DNA of 44,205 nucleotides from Muribaculaceae bacterium (GTDB lineage: Bacteria; Bacteroidota; Bacteroidia; Bacteroidales; Muribaculaceae): assembly GCA_022509145.1 (NCBI GenBank), contig JAFLTX010000011.1, forward strand, positions 1-44,205. Reading direction: 5' to 3'. Below, one piece after another: positions 15,809-24,401 of this stretch. The notes below the pieces were generated by a model. That model saw only the letters and a list, made by a program, of their open reading frames with translations, was not told where the DNA came from and did not search any database. Position numbers and translations under genes: made by a program. Every line of letters starts with the position of its first letter. The stretch's first letter is position 1.

Positions 15809-18019
15809 ATGAACGTAATCAAAAAACAGATACCCGAAGGAGTTCAGTATCTCTCGGAATGGGAAGAGTTTGATTCTCTCCCGAAACATGAACATTACAT
15901 ACTGGCAAAAGAGATATGTGGATGTGGTGCAACGGAAGCATTTATCCGTAGCCATACTCCCGTGATAATCGCAATGCCCAGGAAACACTTGCTTTACAAC
16001 AAATATAGCCAGCATATTGGCGATAATGTCTTTCTGTATCGGTTTCTAAATCAAAAGCAATATTTCAGTGACAAAAAACCGACTGAAGAAGAGATTAAAG
16101 AATTTGACCGTCTTCTACTTGACTATGTACACAGCGGAGGCAATAAAATCCTTATGACTTTTGATTCTCTTGACAAAGCAACATGGTTATTGCAGAACGA
16201 AGGTCTAAATCCCAATCAATTTCAGGTAGTTGTCGACGAGTTTCAGCAGATAATAGGTGACGCACCTTTTAAAGCAGCCATTGAACATCAGTTTTATCAA
16301 GCATTGAAAAGGTTTGATTCCGTAGTATATCTCTCCGCTACTCCATTTTTGCAGGCTTATCTTGAAATGACAGATCAGTTTAAAGGCTTGAACATGATTC
16401 AGCTCCAATGGCCTGACAAATCTATAAGCAACGCCGATGTCAATGTCATTAAGCTCACCAAATCTATAAAAGACAAATGCTGCGAAATTATAGCTAAATT
16501 CAAAAATGGTGAAATGCCGTATGTTTTTGATGGAGATAGTAGAATTGAGTCGAAGGAAGCCGTCTTTTTTCTCAATGATGTCCGAACAATCATAAAAATT
16601 GTTCAAAACGCAAAGCTTAAGCCGGAAGAAGTGAATATTCTTTGTGCCCCCAGAAAGGAAAACCACGACCGTATCGAATCTTTAAACAAGTTTAAGAAAG
16701 ATGGAGAGTCCAGATTTGTCCGCGGTAATATCCCCGGAAAAGGAGAGCCGCATAAAATGTTCACCTTTTGCACATCGACTGTATATATAGGAGCAGATTT
16801 CTATTCTGAAAGTGCTTACTCCTACATATTCGCCAATCCAAACATTGACTCCCTAACAATTGATGTGGGTACAGATATTCAACAGATTATTGGAAGACAG
16901 AGAAATGAGCATAACCCCTTTAGAATGAAAGCGGATCTATATTATTACCTTAAAAAGCCTATGGTTACGGAAGGTGAAATCGAAGATAGTATCAGAACAA
17001 AAAGGGATGAAACCAGGAAGCATATTGAGAATTTGCAAAATGCGGTTCATAAAGATTGTCTGATGAAATCGTTGGAAGCAATGATTGAAAAAGGGCATAA
17101 AGACCAATACTGTTGTTTGTCGGATGATGGAAAGGGAAATCTGACTGTTGTTGAAAACCCATTGATTGCCATAGCAGAAAAAAGAGCGTGGGATATCGCC
17201 AACACTATCTACAGTGGAGACCTTTCCCTAATAAAAGCTCTCCAAAATTCGGTCAATATTGTCAGAGATGTTGATACCACGGATCCGGATGTAAGACGCT
17301 TATTTAATGAATGGTCGAAAGATGGTCAATTTAAGCGTCAAGCCATGATGTATTGTGAATTAAGGGAGAAGATGCCTCAACTATTTGAACCATGCACTTT
17401 CATCCCCAAATACTTTCATGACTATTACGATGCTTTGGGACGAGAAGGAATGGAATCTCTTCAATGGCGTAACGATTATATAAGAGAAGCCCTTGCTCCT
17501 ACGCCACAAGACTTGATTCCTCACGATAAAATTGTTGAAGAACTCAAGACCGCTTTCCATGAAGGCGAGGAATATCCAAAAGACCAAATAAAGAAGGTCC
17601 TTACTGATATTTATTTGAGATTAAATATCAAAGGGAAACCAAGCGCTTGTGATATTCAGCGTTATTTCACGATTCAGGAGGCATCGAAGAGAATCAACGG
17701 TAGAAAAACTGCCACTATCCGTATTCTTTCTCACTGGCAAAAGCAGATGACTCTGTTTAGACATATTGCTGATGTCAAAAAACCGGCTGAAAATACGGAT
17801 ATTGATAGTGTATTGAGAATGATAAAGGTTGGAACAGCTTATGGCCTAAAGAATAAAATAACAAAACTTAGAACAATCAAAGATTTACAGGACTTTAATA
17901 AGAACAAAGCTACCTTCCAGTCGCTACTTGGAATGGAGTTTTCAATTATAGGGATTCTTCCGGGTGTGAGTTATATTCTTCTTTTACTGCCCTCGATTTT
18001 GATAAAGTTGCGGATATGA
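15809..18019 (+). CDS. Superfamily 2 helicase-like protein, C-terminus frameshifted
   Basis: An element replication helicase. Visible motifs are a motif I variant GCGATEA (residues 38-44; the usual Gly-Lys-Thr is not kept), motif II VVVDEFQQII (Asp143-Glu144), motif III YLSATPF (174-180) and motif VI IQQIIGRQRNEH (about 356-367). A long helical region follows. The last 40 residues (ending LLLLPSILIKLRI) look random: from about 17902 the true coding continues in another frame as the VirE_N-type protein. So the original product was one fused helicase plus primase-type polypeptide of about 950 residues, now split by a probable single-base loss near the AACAAAGC sequence. The helicase part may still be made. 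Confidence 0.75.
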   Translation: MNVIKKQIPEGVQYLSEWEEFDSLPKHEHYILAKEICGCGATEAFIRSHTPVIIAMPRKHLLYNKYSQHIGDNVFLYRFLNQKQYFSDKKPTEEEIKEFDRLLLDYVHSGGNKILMTFDSLDKATWLLQNEGLNPNQFQVVVDEFQQIIGDAPFKAAIEHQFYQALKRFDSVVYLSATPFLQAYLEMTDQFKGLNMIQLQWPDKSISNADVNVIKLTKSIKDKCCEIIAKFKNGEMPYVFDGDSRIESKEAVFFLNDVRTIIKIVQNAKLKPEEVNILCAPRKENHDRIESLNKFKKDGESRFVRGNIPGKGEPHKMFTFCTSTVYIGADFYSESAYSYIFANPNIDSLTIDVGTDIQQIIGRQRNEHNPFRMKADLYYYLKKPMVTEGEIEDSIRTKRDETRKHIENLQNAVHKDCLMKSLEAMIEKGHKDQYCCLSDDGKGNLTVVENPLIAIAEKRAWDIANTIYSGDLSLIKALQNSVNIVRDVDTTDPDVRRLFNEWSKDGQFKRQAMMYCELREKMPQLFEPCTFIPKYFHDYYDALGREGMESLQWRNDYIREALAPTPQDLIPHDKIVEELKTAFHEGEEYPKDQIKKVLTDIYLRLNIKGKPSACDIQRYFTIQEASKRINGRKTATIRILSHWQKQMTLFRHIADVKKPAENTDIDSVLRMIKVGTAYGLKNKITKLRTIKDLQDFNKNKATFQSLLGMEFSIIGILPGVSYILLLLPSILIKLRI

Positions 18020-18663
18020 GAGCCCATAAAGAATGGCTTAAGACTATTCCGTGCGTATATGCTATTTTCACAACCCCAAGCGGTCGTGGAATCAAAGCCA
18101 TAGTGCTGCATGATAACAGGAGAAAGGAGCAACATCAAGATCTCTATGCTCAACTACTGAAACTCTTAGATTGCAAGGAGAGTGATACCTCCACTTCAGA
18201 CTTGGGACGTGGCAATTATCTATCCTATGATGCGGATGTATGGGTTAATCCTTCTCCCCGAGCCTTCCACTATGAACCGTCTGAAACAATTGAAGTTCAA
18301 CAATCAAAGACGCATACAGTTGTTAAAAATAACGATGGTTCTCCGTTGCTGATTGAGGATGATGATAGCACCTGTGGATTCCTTAACAAACTAAGCATGA
18401 TGATAATTACTGATGAGTCCATAATAAATATGCTCAGAAAGAACTGGACTCAGCAATCTTTGTCAAGAGGGCGCAATAATACGGCCTTAAGTTATGCAGG
18501 TGTTTTGTGCAAGGCTGGTGTCGAAAAGCAAAAGGCTATTGATTTCATTGTCGAGCTTATTCCAGATTTGGCACAGACTGAAATAACACGGGCTGTAGAA
18601 TATGCTTACACCCACAATATCTTCGGTTCTAATAGACGGAGGTATATTAAAAGGAAACGATAA
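18016..18663 (+). CDS. VirE_N/BT4734-like primase-type domain, severed from the helicase
   Basis: The 215 residues contain CVYAIFTTPSGRGIKAIVLH, the signature of VirE N-terminal/BT4734-like domains found with primases on Bacteroides mobile elements, followed by a PriCT-like helical tail (ALSYAGVLCKAGVEKQKAID). The domain really begins upstream in the same frame from 17902 (YLPVATWNGVFNYRD, ELYSSFTALDFDKVAD), which has no start codon and overlaps the end of the helicase in another frame. The ATG at 18016 falls inside the domain, so as written the protein lacks its first strand. This indicates a frameshift pseudogene or a programmed shift. Confidence 0.65.
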   Translation: MRAHKEWLKTIPCVYAIFTTPSGRGIKAIVLHDNRRKEQHQDLYAQLLKLLDCKESDTSTSDLGRGNYLSYDADVWVNPSPRAFHYEPSETIEVQQSKTHTVVKNNDGSPLLIEDDDSTCGFLNKLSMMIITDESIINMLRKNWTQQSLSRGRNNTALSYAGVLCKAGVEKQKAIDFIVELIPDLAQTEITRAVEYAYTHNIFGSNRRRYIKRKR

Positions 18664-18710
18664 TGGAAAATCCGTATTTGAATCAGATTCTTGAATTTTG
18701 GAGAGAGTAG
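18663..18710 (+). pseudogene. Truncated start of a further element gene (15 codons)
   Basis: An ATG overlaps the preceding TAA (TAATG), as in a coupled gene, but the frame (MENPYLNQILEFWRE) ends after 15 codons. The coding character stops here, suggesting that the right end of the element was deleted. It could instead be a tiny peptide. Confidence 0.35.
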
Positions 18711-18770
18711 GTATTAAAAATGTTAAAAGGATTTGATATTGCTGGGGTACCCCCTTTGATGAAAAAATTA

Positions 18771-18795
18771 AAACCCGCTGAAAATCAGCGGGTTT
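18771..18795 (-). terminator. Strong bidirectional terminator beyond tRNA-Ser
   Basis: An 11-bp perfect stem (AAACCCGCTGA / TCAGCGGGTTT) with a 3-nt loop has T-runs on both sides. It ends the leftward tRNA transcript and also any rightward transcript from the element. Confidence 0.85.
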
Positions 18796-18805
18796 TTCTT
18801 GATAT

Positions 18806-18895
18806 TGGCGGAGAGGACGAGATTCGAACTCGTGGTAGGATTGCTCCTACGTCAGTTTAGCAAACTGGTGGTTTCAGCCACTCACCCACCTCTCC
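18806..18895 (-). tRNA. tRNA-Ser(GCU)
   Basis: A 90-nt serine tRNA with acceptor stem GGAGAG/CTCTCC, discriminator G and an encoded CCA end. The anticodon loop contains GCT, the long variable arm is GTAGGAGCAATCCTAC, and the T loop is TTCGAAT. Its 3' end faces the mobile element, a common integration position for such elements. Confidence 0.96.
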
Positions 18896-18905
18896 TAAAG
18901 CGGTG

Positions 18906-18937
18906 CAAAGTTATAAACTTATTTCCATTTATGCAAT
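18906..18937 (-). promoter_or_regulatory. Promoter of tRNA-Ser(GCU)
   Basis: On the minus strand ATTG, a 20-bp spacer and TAACTTTG (18906-18913) give a start near 18901, six bases before the mature tRNA. Confidence 0.7.
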
Positions 18938-19023
18938 TTTTTCTTCTGTTTTTTTGCACTTCTGCCCTTTGTTTTATTGTTTTGTGACTCTCTTACAGCG
19001 TCTTTCCGCAATAGGGCGCCGGC

Positions 19024-21771
19024 TCAATCAGGCACGTATTTGAAGCCATAGTAGAGCGCATTGCCGTTGTTGTTGCAGAAGTAGACGTAGGCCGGCCTGT
19101 CGAGCGTGAAATGATTGTGCTTCGTGTCATACTTGGAGATGGTCCCGTCGCGCGTCAGAGGATTGGCGGCCTTCCAGTACTGGTCGGGATATAAGCCGTT
19201 GCGCAGATCGTTGATGGTGATTTTTCCCACCTGATCTTCATAGACTATCATTATCTCGGCAAAGCGGTCTTTGGAGTCGGTCTTCACGCCGTCGGTAAGA
19301 TTCGACCTTACGTAAGAGGTCATTTCGCCAGACTTGGTCACGAAGATCCTCAACACGCGGTCGGTAAGGTTTGGTCCGCCGCCGTAGCTGATATAACTCC
19401 CTTTGGAACTTGCATTTGCGGTGGCGTTGGTCTGACTGTATTCGAGGCCGTAGAATTCATAATCGAATTTGGTCTTCCCGTTGGTGTTGATATCCTTGAG
19501 CCCCGGCGTAGACTTCACCCACCATTCCGGGCTGATGAGGTCGAGAGCGCCGGTGGCGGTGTAGGCCACGGGCTGGTAGACGTTTTCATCAACTATCGGG
19601 GTGAAGGTGACGTCGTGTTTGCCGACGCTGAAATCTGTGGTGTAGAGAGGATATTTGACGATATCCTTCCCGTTCCACTGCTCTACGTATTGCGCGGCGT
19701 CGTCGATGCGGAAGGTCTTGCCGTCTACATTTATCACGTATCCGCGAGCCTCGGAGTGATGGATCCAGGTGAGGTATACGCGGCTGTAGGTAGTGCCACA
19801 CCACTTGTAACCTGCCTGGCCGGCGTCGTCGTGGAACGCGTTGTGCCATATCATGTCGGCATCCGAGAGGCTGAACGGGGTATAGTTGGCTTCGGGATAC
19901 TGCTCGGCGGCGTAGATTTTCCCCGCCATGCTGCAGCCGTCGTATCGGTCTACATGGATTTTGTTGGTATCCATAAGGTAAAGCGCGCGCATATAGACTC
20001 GCGGATTACCCTCGATCTCATCGGTGTCGTAAGCGCCTATGCTTATATGGTAATCCTCTGAGGCTGAATACGAACCGAGCGAAAGAAACTGGCTAAGCGT
20101 GTAAGACGAGCCCGAGGAGGTGGTGATAGTGAAAATGCCGTTGATTGCGGCGGGAATCTGCGCCGGCGATGTGAGGAATCTGGTGGAAGTGGTCACAGGC
20201 CACACCTTTGCCAGCGACGAGTCGGCCAACACGCGTTGCAGAAGGGTCTGGTCGGCCATGTTGATGTAGGCGTAGTCGTATAAATTCCCGTTGCGGTCGT
20301 TCCAATAGAAGCGCATGGCCACGTTGGCGTTGGCGTCGAATCTCATGTTGCCGTAGGTGCCCCCGGTGTTGGGTATCCGGTTTTTTTCGCCGGCATATTC
20401 CACTTCCCAGATGCTCCCCTGCTGGCCGTTGAGATGGTCGGAGCCCTCTTCGTCGCTCTCGGCGTTTACGATTATCTTGTTGATTCCGTTTACGTTGATG
20501 GTATACGTGTAGTTGTTGTTGCGGAATGATGCGAAGTCGCGATACCGTTCGGCGTCGTCGTCGGTGGTCTGGCCGTTGTCGTTGTTGCAGAGGCCTTCAT
20601 GGATGGTATATTCCACGTCGCCCATCCTTCCCGAGGCATCGGTCACGGTCATCTTGATCTTGAAGTAAGAGCCGTAGTTGTTATACGGGGCTTGGTCGCC
20701 GGGGCAGAGGGCTGCAAAGCGGCCTCCCGTGGTCTTTGCCTCGCGTTGAGAGAAAGTAGTGACGCCGGGCGCGCCCCAGTGTTTGTTCTCAAAGTGTTGG
20801 AAGGAGAAGGTAGGGTCGTCTACCGAAGTCCAGTCGGAGTCATAGTAGGCTCCGCTTCTGAGCAGCGAGCCGTCAGAGGCCACGAATCGGTCGGCATAAT
20901 TCGGCGAGCGAGACTGCCAGGTGGAGTGGTTCGAGGGGCTCTCGGTGTCGGTGCGCCTTTGCGCCAGATAGAGGGTGCTCGGCATATTGAACACCTTGTA
21001 GCTGATATTCGACACGGTCACTCCGTCGCCGGGCACAAGATTTATCTTGACGTTGGACACGAGCCTGCGGAGCACCAGCGCACCGGCCGGCACGTAGATA
21101 TCCCTGTCGGTGTCGAGGGTGCCGTTGAGGCGCGACTTCATCGCCTCCTGAGCCGTGGCGGGATACATCGCCACACCGTCGCTCTTCTGAAACTGATTGA
21201 ATTTAGGAGCGCGGGTGAGGCCCGTGGCGTTGAGGAAATACCCCATCAGGAAGGGAGCGGTCGCACCTTCGGCCTGCCCCTTGTCGCCGGCATAGGCCGA
21301 CTCGGCGTCGACGCTGAGCTCCATCAGAGCGTTCCAAGTGTCGGCTTCATCCAGGAGGCTGACTATGGGGTTGCCGGCGGCGTCTTTCACGCCGTCAAAG
21401 TTGGCCACGCCCACGATGCAAACCTCAGGGTTGGAGCTCTCGGAGTAGAAATCTACCGTGATCTGGTTTTTGGCTATCACCCCGGTGGTGAGGCGACGGC
21501 GTGTCTGGTCGACGGTACTGCCGATCTTGCGGCCCGTTTCCTTGTTGTAGACGCCAATCCAGAGGGTGTTGATGTTTACGGTGGCGCCGTCTTCCATATC
21601 CAAGGCGCGTGTACGCACGGCTCCGGCAAAGGGCGCCAGGTCTATCGCTATGGTGCCGCTGCAAGGGCCGTCTTGCGCGGTAGGGTCGCCTCCGAAGTCT
21701 TCTTCGCGGCACCCTCCCAGCTGCAGGAGCATCAGCAGGGCGAATATATATTTCAGAATCTTGCAGTTCAT
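19024..21771 (-). CDS. Large fimbrial minor/tip lipoprotein (915 aa)
   Basis: A lipoprotein signal with lipobox QLGGC (Cys21) shows export and lipidation. A Thr-Arg site (RTRALD, Arg55) follows, matching the place where type V pilins are cut by a trypsin-like protease before assembly. The N-terminal domain (INTLWIGVYNKETGRKIGST) resembles fimbrillin tip proteins with a DUF4906-like domain. The C-terminal 400 residues are beta-rich and ligand-binding-like (FRIDDAAQYVEQWNGKDIVK). As last and longest gene of the operon it is probably the tip adhesin, 34 bp after the preceding gene. Tip role is inference from size and position. Confidence 0.8.
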   Translation of the reverse strand: MNCKILKYIFALLMLLQLGGCREEDFGGDPTAQDGPCSGTIAIDLAPFAGAVRTRALDMEDGATVNINTLWIGVYNKETGRKIGSTVDQTRRRLTTGVIAKNQITVDFYSESSNPEVCIVGVANFDGVKDAAGNPIVSLLDEADTWNALMELSVDAESAYAGDKGQAEGATAPFLMGYFLNATGLTRAPKFNQFQKSDGVAMYPATAQEAMKSRLNGTLDTDRDIYVPAGALVLRRLVSNVKINLVPGDGVTVSNISYKVFNMPSTLYLAQRRTDTESPSNHSTWQSRSPNYADRFVASDGSLLRSGAYYDSDWTSVDDPTFSFQHFENKHWGAPGVTTFSQREAKTTGGRFAALCPGDQAPYNNYGSYFKIKMTVTDASGRMGDVEYTIHEGLCNNDNGQTTDDDAERYRDFASFRNNNYTYTINVNGINKIIVNAESDEEGSDHLNGQQGSIWEVEYAGEKNRIPNTGGTYGNMRFDANANVAMRFYWNDRNGNLYDYAYINMADQTLLQRVLADSSLAKVWPVTTSTRFLTSPAQIPAAINGIFTITTSSGSSYTLSQFLSLGSYSASEDYHISIGAYDTDEIEGNPRVYMRALYLMDTNKIHVDRYDGCSMAGKIYAAEQYPEANYTPFSLSDADMIWHNAFHDDAGQAGYKWCGTTYSRVYLTWIHHSEARGYVINVDGKTFRIDDAAQYVEQWNGKDIVKYPLYTTDFSVGKHDVTFTPIVDENVYQPVAYTATGALDLISPEWWVKSTPGLKDINTNGKTKFDYEFYGLEYSQTNATANASSKGSYISYGGGPNLTDRVLRIFVTKSGEMTSYVRSNLTDGVKTDSKDRFAEIMIVYEDQVGKITINDLRNGLYPDQYWKAANPLTRDGTISKYDTKHNHFTLDRPAYVYFCNNNGNALYYGFKYVPD

Positions 21772-21805
21772 CGTTATCTTCCTGTGTCAATGGCTTTTCG
21801 CTCAA

Positions 21806-24388
21806 TTATTCAAAGGTAAGCTCCACAGATTTATGTTGCGCGTCTACCATGAGGTGCATCCCGTCGGAGGAGACGTCGTTCACCACGAAGCGGTAAATGT
21901 GGTTTCTCACCACGGGCCAGTGCAGCTTCATGAGGTTGGCGTCGGAGAAGTAGTTGCTGTTGTAGCTGCCTCCGTTGGCCAGCGACGCATTCCCCTTGGG
22001 AGCAATATAGATTTGGTAGCCTTCGTCGCTGGTGATGTTGTTGTTGCCGGTGGAGTTGGTTTTCCCGGATTCACGCAGGTCGTGGTCGAAGCGTATCTCC
22101 ATATACGGCACCCTCATGTTCGACGAGGTGGCGTTCTGGGGTGTCGACGGCACGGCCACCGGCTGGTCGCCCATATAAAGCACGTAATGATAGTAGTTGT
22201 CGTTGTAGAGCTCTGTGAGGTCGGCGAATGAGCCCTGGGCGGCCACCTGCGTGTAGACGTTCATTATGTGGGGATACTCGTCGGTGAGGATATCGTTGGT
22301 GAAATCGTCGTGAGGCCACGTGAGATACGTGGAATAATCATGCTTGTCGATGTTTCCCTTGAAAGGCCATCCCCAGGCATGCCAGCTGCCGAAATACCAC
22401 GACCATATCTCCTTGGTGTGGGTCTGCGTGGCGTTGTTTTTGTCGTAGAGGAAGCCGTGATTACGCACGTTCTCAATCTCGAGGCAGGTGCCTCCGGCTG
22501 TCTCCTTGCCGTATTTCTCCCATATCTCGCGGGTGTTGTGCTCCACGTCTACCGGCTCTTCGCGCGCCCAGCGGTTGTAATTCTTCATGTAGACATACTT
22601 GGGCACGCCGAGGCTCTTCGGTATCAGAAGCTCGATTTTAGCCACGGAACGGAGCAGGAACACCGGACCGCCCCCGGTGTAAAGCTTCTCGTTGTAGTCG
22701 TTCACGAGGTCTTTCGACACGTGGAATATAGTGTTGTCTGGCCAAACTTCGTCTGCATGCAGATCGTCATGGGTGGTGCCGTCTTCGTGGATGAAGTCTT
22801 CAAGCTTGTTGAACTTCTGCACCCCGTACATCGGGATGGGGTTCTCGGTAGAAGGCATGAACCCTTCGCGGTCCGACTTCATGAGGCCGTCGTCGGCCAC
22901 CGCGTCAATCTGATAGATGGTGATCCCCTCCTGGTTGCAGTAGAGGTAGAGGTCTCTTTCGGTTGACATGGAGATGGCCGAGAATATCTTGGTGGTGAGG
23001 CCTGATTCGGCGTCGGTGGAGGAAGAGATGTTGCCGGAGGCGACGGATGCTCCCGCCAGCTGCACCCCGTTGGCGTTCCCCTTGAAAGTAACGATCACGG
23101 AGGTGTTGTAGATGGCCTTGAATGTGAAGTAGCCGGTGCCGGTGTCGTTGGTGGGAGCCGTGGTGATTTTAGGCATCTTCACTCCGTAGAGATTCTTTCC
23201 GGCATACTTCCCCTGATTCTGCTGCTCTACCACACCCTCGGCGCCCTCTGCCCGTTTGAACTTCAGATAGGAAGCCGAGCCGTAGGGGAGGTTGAGATTG
23301 CGGGTGAACTGGCCGCCGTTGCTCGCGGCCTCCGATATCCAGCTTCGGAGCTGCCGCCCGGTGATATCTTCCCATTCCATTACGTGGGAACGTTTCACCA
23401 GCACTTCTTCGCCGTTCTCGTCAATCTCCACTTTCGTGGCGTTGACGTCGGAGGTCTCGCTGTAGGGGAAGGCGTTGTCTTCGGCTGCGCCCCCGAAGTT
23501 CCAGAGGAACCAGAGGTTGCGGTAGTCGCGGTAATATTCCTCGTATTCCACGTCGGGATTGTATCGGTCGTTGTGCTCGGGTCGCGGACACCAGTTGTTG
23601 TGAATCCAGCGGCGCGTGTCGGCCAGCTCGGAGAATTTCTGGTCAAACGAAGCATAGTCCATTTCGGAGCGTGCGCCTGTCCAGTCGCGCGCGGGCCCCA
23701 TGAGCCCGGTGCGCTGTCCGCCGATCGATTGGAAGTCGATTATCATGTCGAAGGCCCTCTGGGTGTCGTTCTCGCCTTTGGCGAAGACCGGGTTGTATGC
23801 GCCGCCCTCCACGGTGTGGTGAATGTCGTTGATGGTCATGGCCGAGCTCCCCTTGAGTATCCAGCTGTCGCCCACTGTCCAAAGACGCTTTATCTCGCGG
23901 TTTTTGGCGTGGTTCACGTAGAGGGCCACCTTGAAGTCGTGGCGGCAGAGGGTCTCGCGGATCTGCTCCCAATAGGGCGAATATTCGCTGTCGGCCTCCC
24001 CGAGGTCGTAGACGGGGATGGTCACCTGCCAGCGGTAGTTGCCGTCGGCGCCGGTGGTGAGGTCGTCGATCCAGCGTGCCTTCGATTCGAAGAGGAAATA
24101 GTCTTTCCCTTCCTGGCAGGTGAAGACTCTCACGTCGAAGCCGTTCTGGCGGTCGATGTAGCTTTCATACTCCGTGGGGTTGCCCATGATGAGCTGGGTG
24201 GCGCGTGTGCCCGTGCCGCTGTCTTCCGACATCGGGTCGAGCTCCACGTCAAACGAGATGCAGAACCCCTTCTCGATCTTCTCTCTTATGAGGCTCTCGC
24301 GAAGGTCGAGCTCGTCCATGATGCACGAGGTGAGCGTCATTGCCATAAGCGTCAGAATCGCCGTGAGGGTTGATATCTTATATCGCAT
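21806..24388 (-). CDS. Large fimbrial minor/tip lipoprotein (860 aa)
   Basis: The signal peptide ends in TLTSC (Cys22), followed by a long helix (DELDLRESLIREKIEK) and a strand ISFDVEL. A Thr-Arg maturation site lies at Arg62 (GTRATQ). The N-domain continues FDVRVFTCQEGKDYFLF in fimbrillin style. A central segment (FKAIYNTSVIVTFKGNANGV) looks like an inserted carbohydrate-binding-type beta domain. The C-terminal HIYRFVVNDVSS and SVELTFE resemble the last strands of a fimbrillin domain. It sits 13 bp after the second pilin gene and probably acts as an accessory or tip subunit. Confidence 0.8.
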   Translation of the reverse strand: MRYKISTLTAILTLMAMTLTSCIMDELDLRESLIREKIEKGFCISFDVELDPMSEDSGTGTRATQLIMGNPTEYESYIDRQNGFDVRVFTCQEGKDYFLFESKARWIDDLTTGADGNYRWQVTIPVYDLGEADSEYSPYWEQIRETLCRHDFKVALYVNHAKNREIKRLWTVGDSWILKGSSAMTINDIHHTVEGGAYNPVFAKGENDTQRAFDMIIDFQSIGGQRTGLMGPARDWTGARSEMDYASFDQKFSELADTRRWIHNNWCPRPEHNDRYNPDVEYEEYYRDYRNLWFLWNFGGAAEDNAFPYSETSDVNATKVEIDENGEEVLVKRSHVMEWEDITGRQLRSWISEAASNGGQFTRNLNLPYGSASYLKFKRAEGAEGVVEQQNQGKYAGKNLYGVKMPKITTAPTNDTGTGYFTFKAIYNTSVIVTFKGNANGVQLAGASVASGNISSSTDAESGLTTKIFSAISMSTERDLYLYCNQEGITIYQIDAVADDGLMKSDREGFMPSTENPIPMYGVQKFNKLEDFIHEDGTTHDDLHADEVWPDNTIFHVSKDLVNDYNEKLYTGGGPVFLLRSVAKIELLIPKSLGVPKYVYMKNYNRWAREEPVDVEHNTREIWEKYGKETAGGTCLEIENVRNHGFLYDKNNATQTHTKEIWSWYFGSWHAWGWPFKGNIDKHDYSTYLTWPHDDFTNDILTDEYPHIMNVYTQVAAQGSFADLTELYNDNYYHYVLYMGDQPVAVPSTPQNATSSNMRVPYMEIRFDHDLRESGKTNSTGNNNITSDEGYQIYIAPKGNASLANGGSYNSNYFSDANLMKLHWPVVRNHIYRFVVNDVSSDGMHLMVDAQHKSVELTFE

Positions 24389-24401
24389 GGATTAATGTCT
24401 C

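Noticed and set aside
16205-16666. 153-codon leftward frame inside the helicase gene
   Set aside because: Antisense to clear helicase motifs.
20599-21819. Long rightward open frame (406 codons) opposite the 915-aa fimbrial gene
   Set aside because: It is antisense to a well-supported lipoprotein gene, arises from GC-rich codon bias, and its translation is Gly/Val/His/Arg-rich without family motifs.
23384-24373. Rightward open frame (329 codons) opposite the 860-aa fimbrial gene
   Set aside because: Mirror frame of a real gene; low-complexity composition and no start context.
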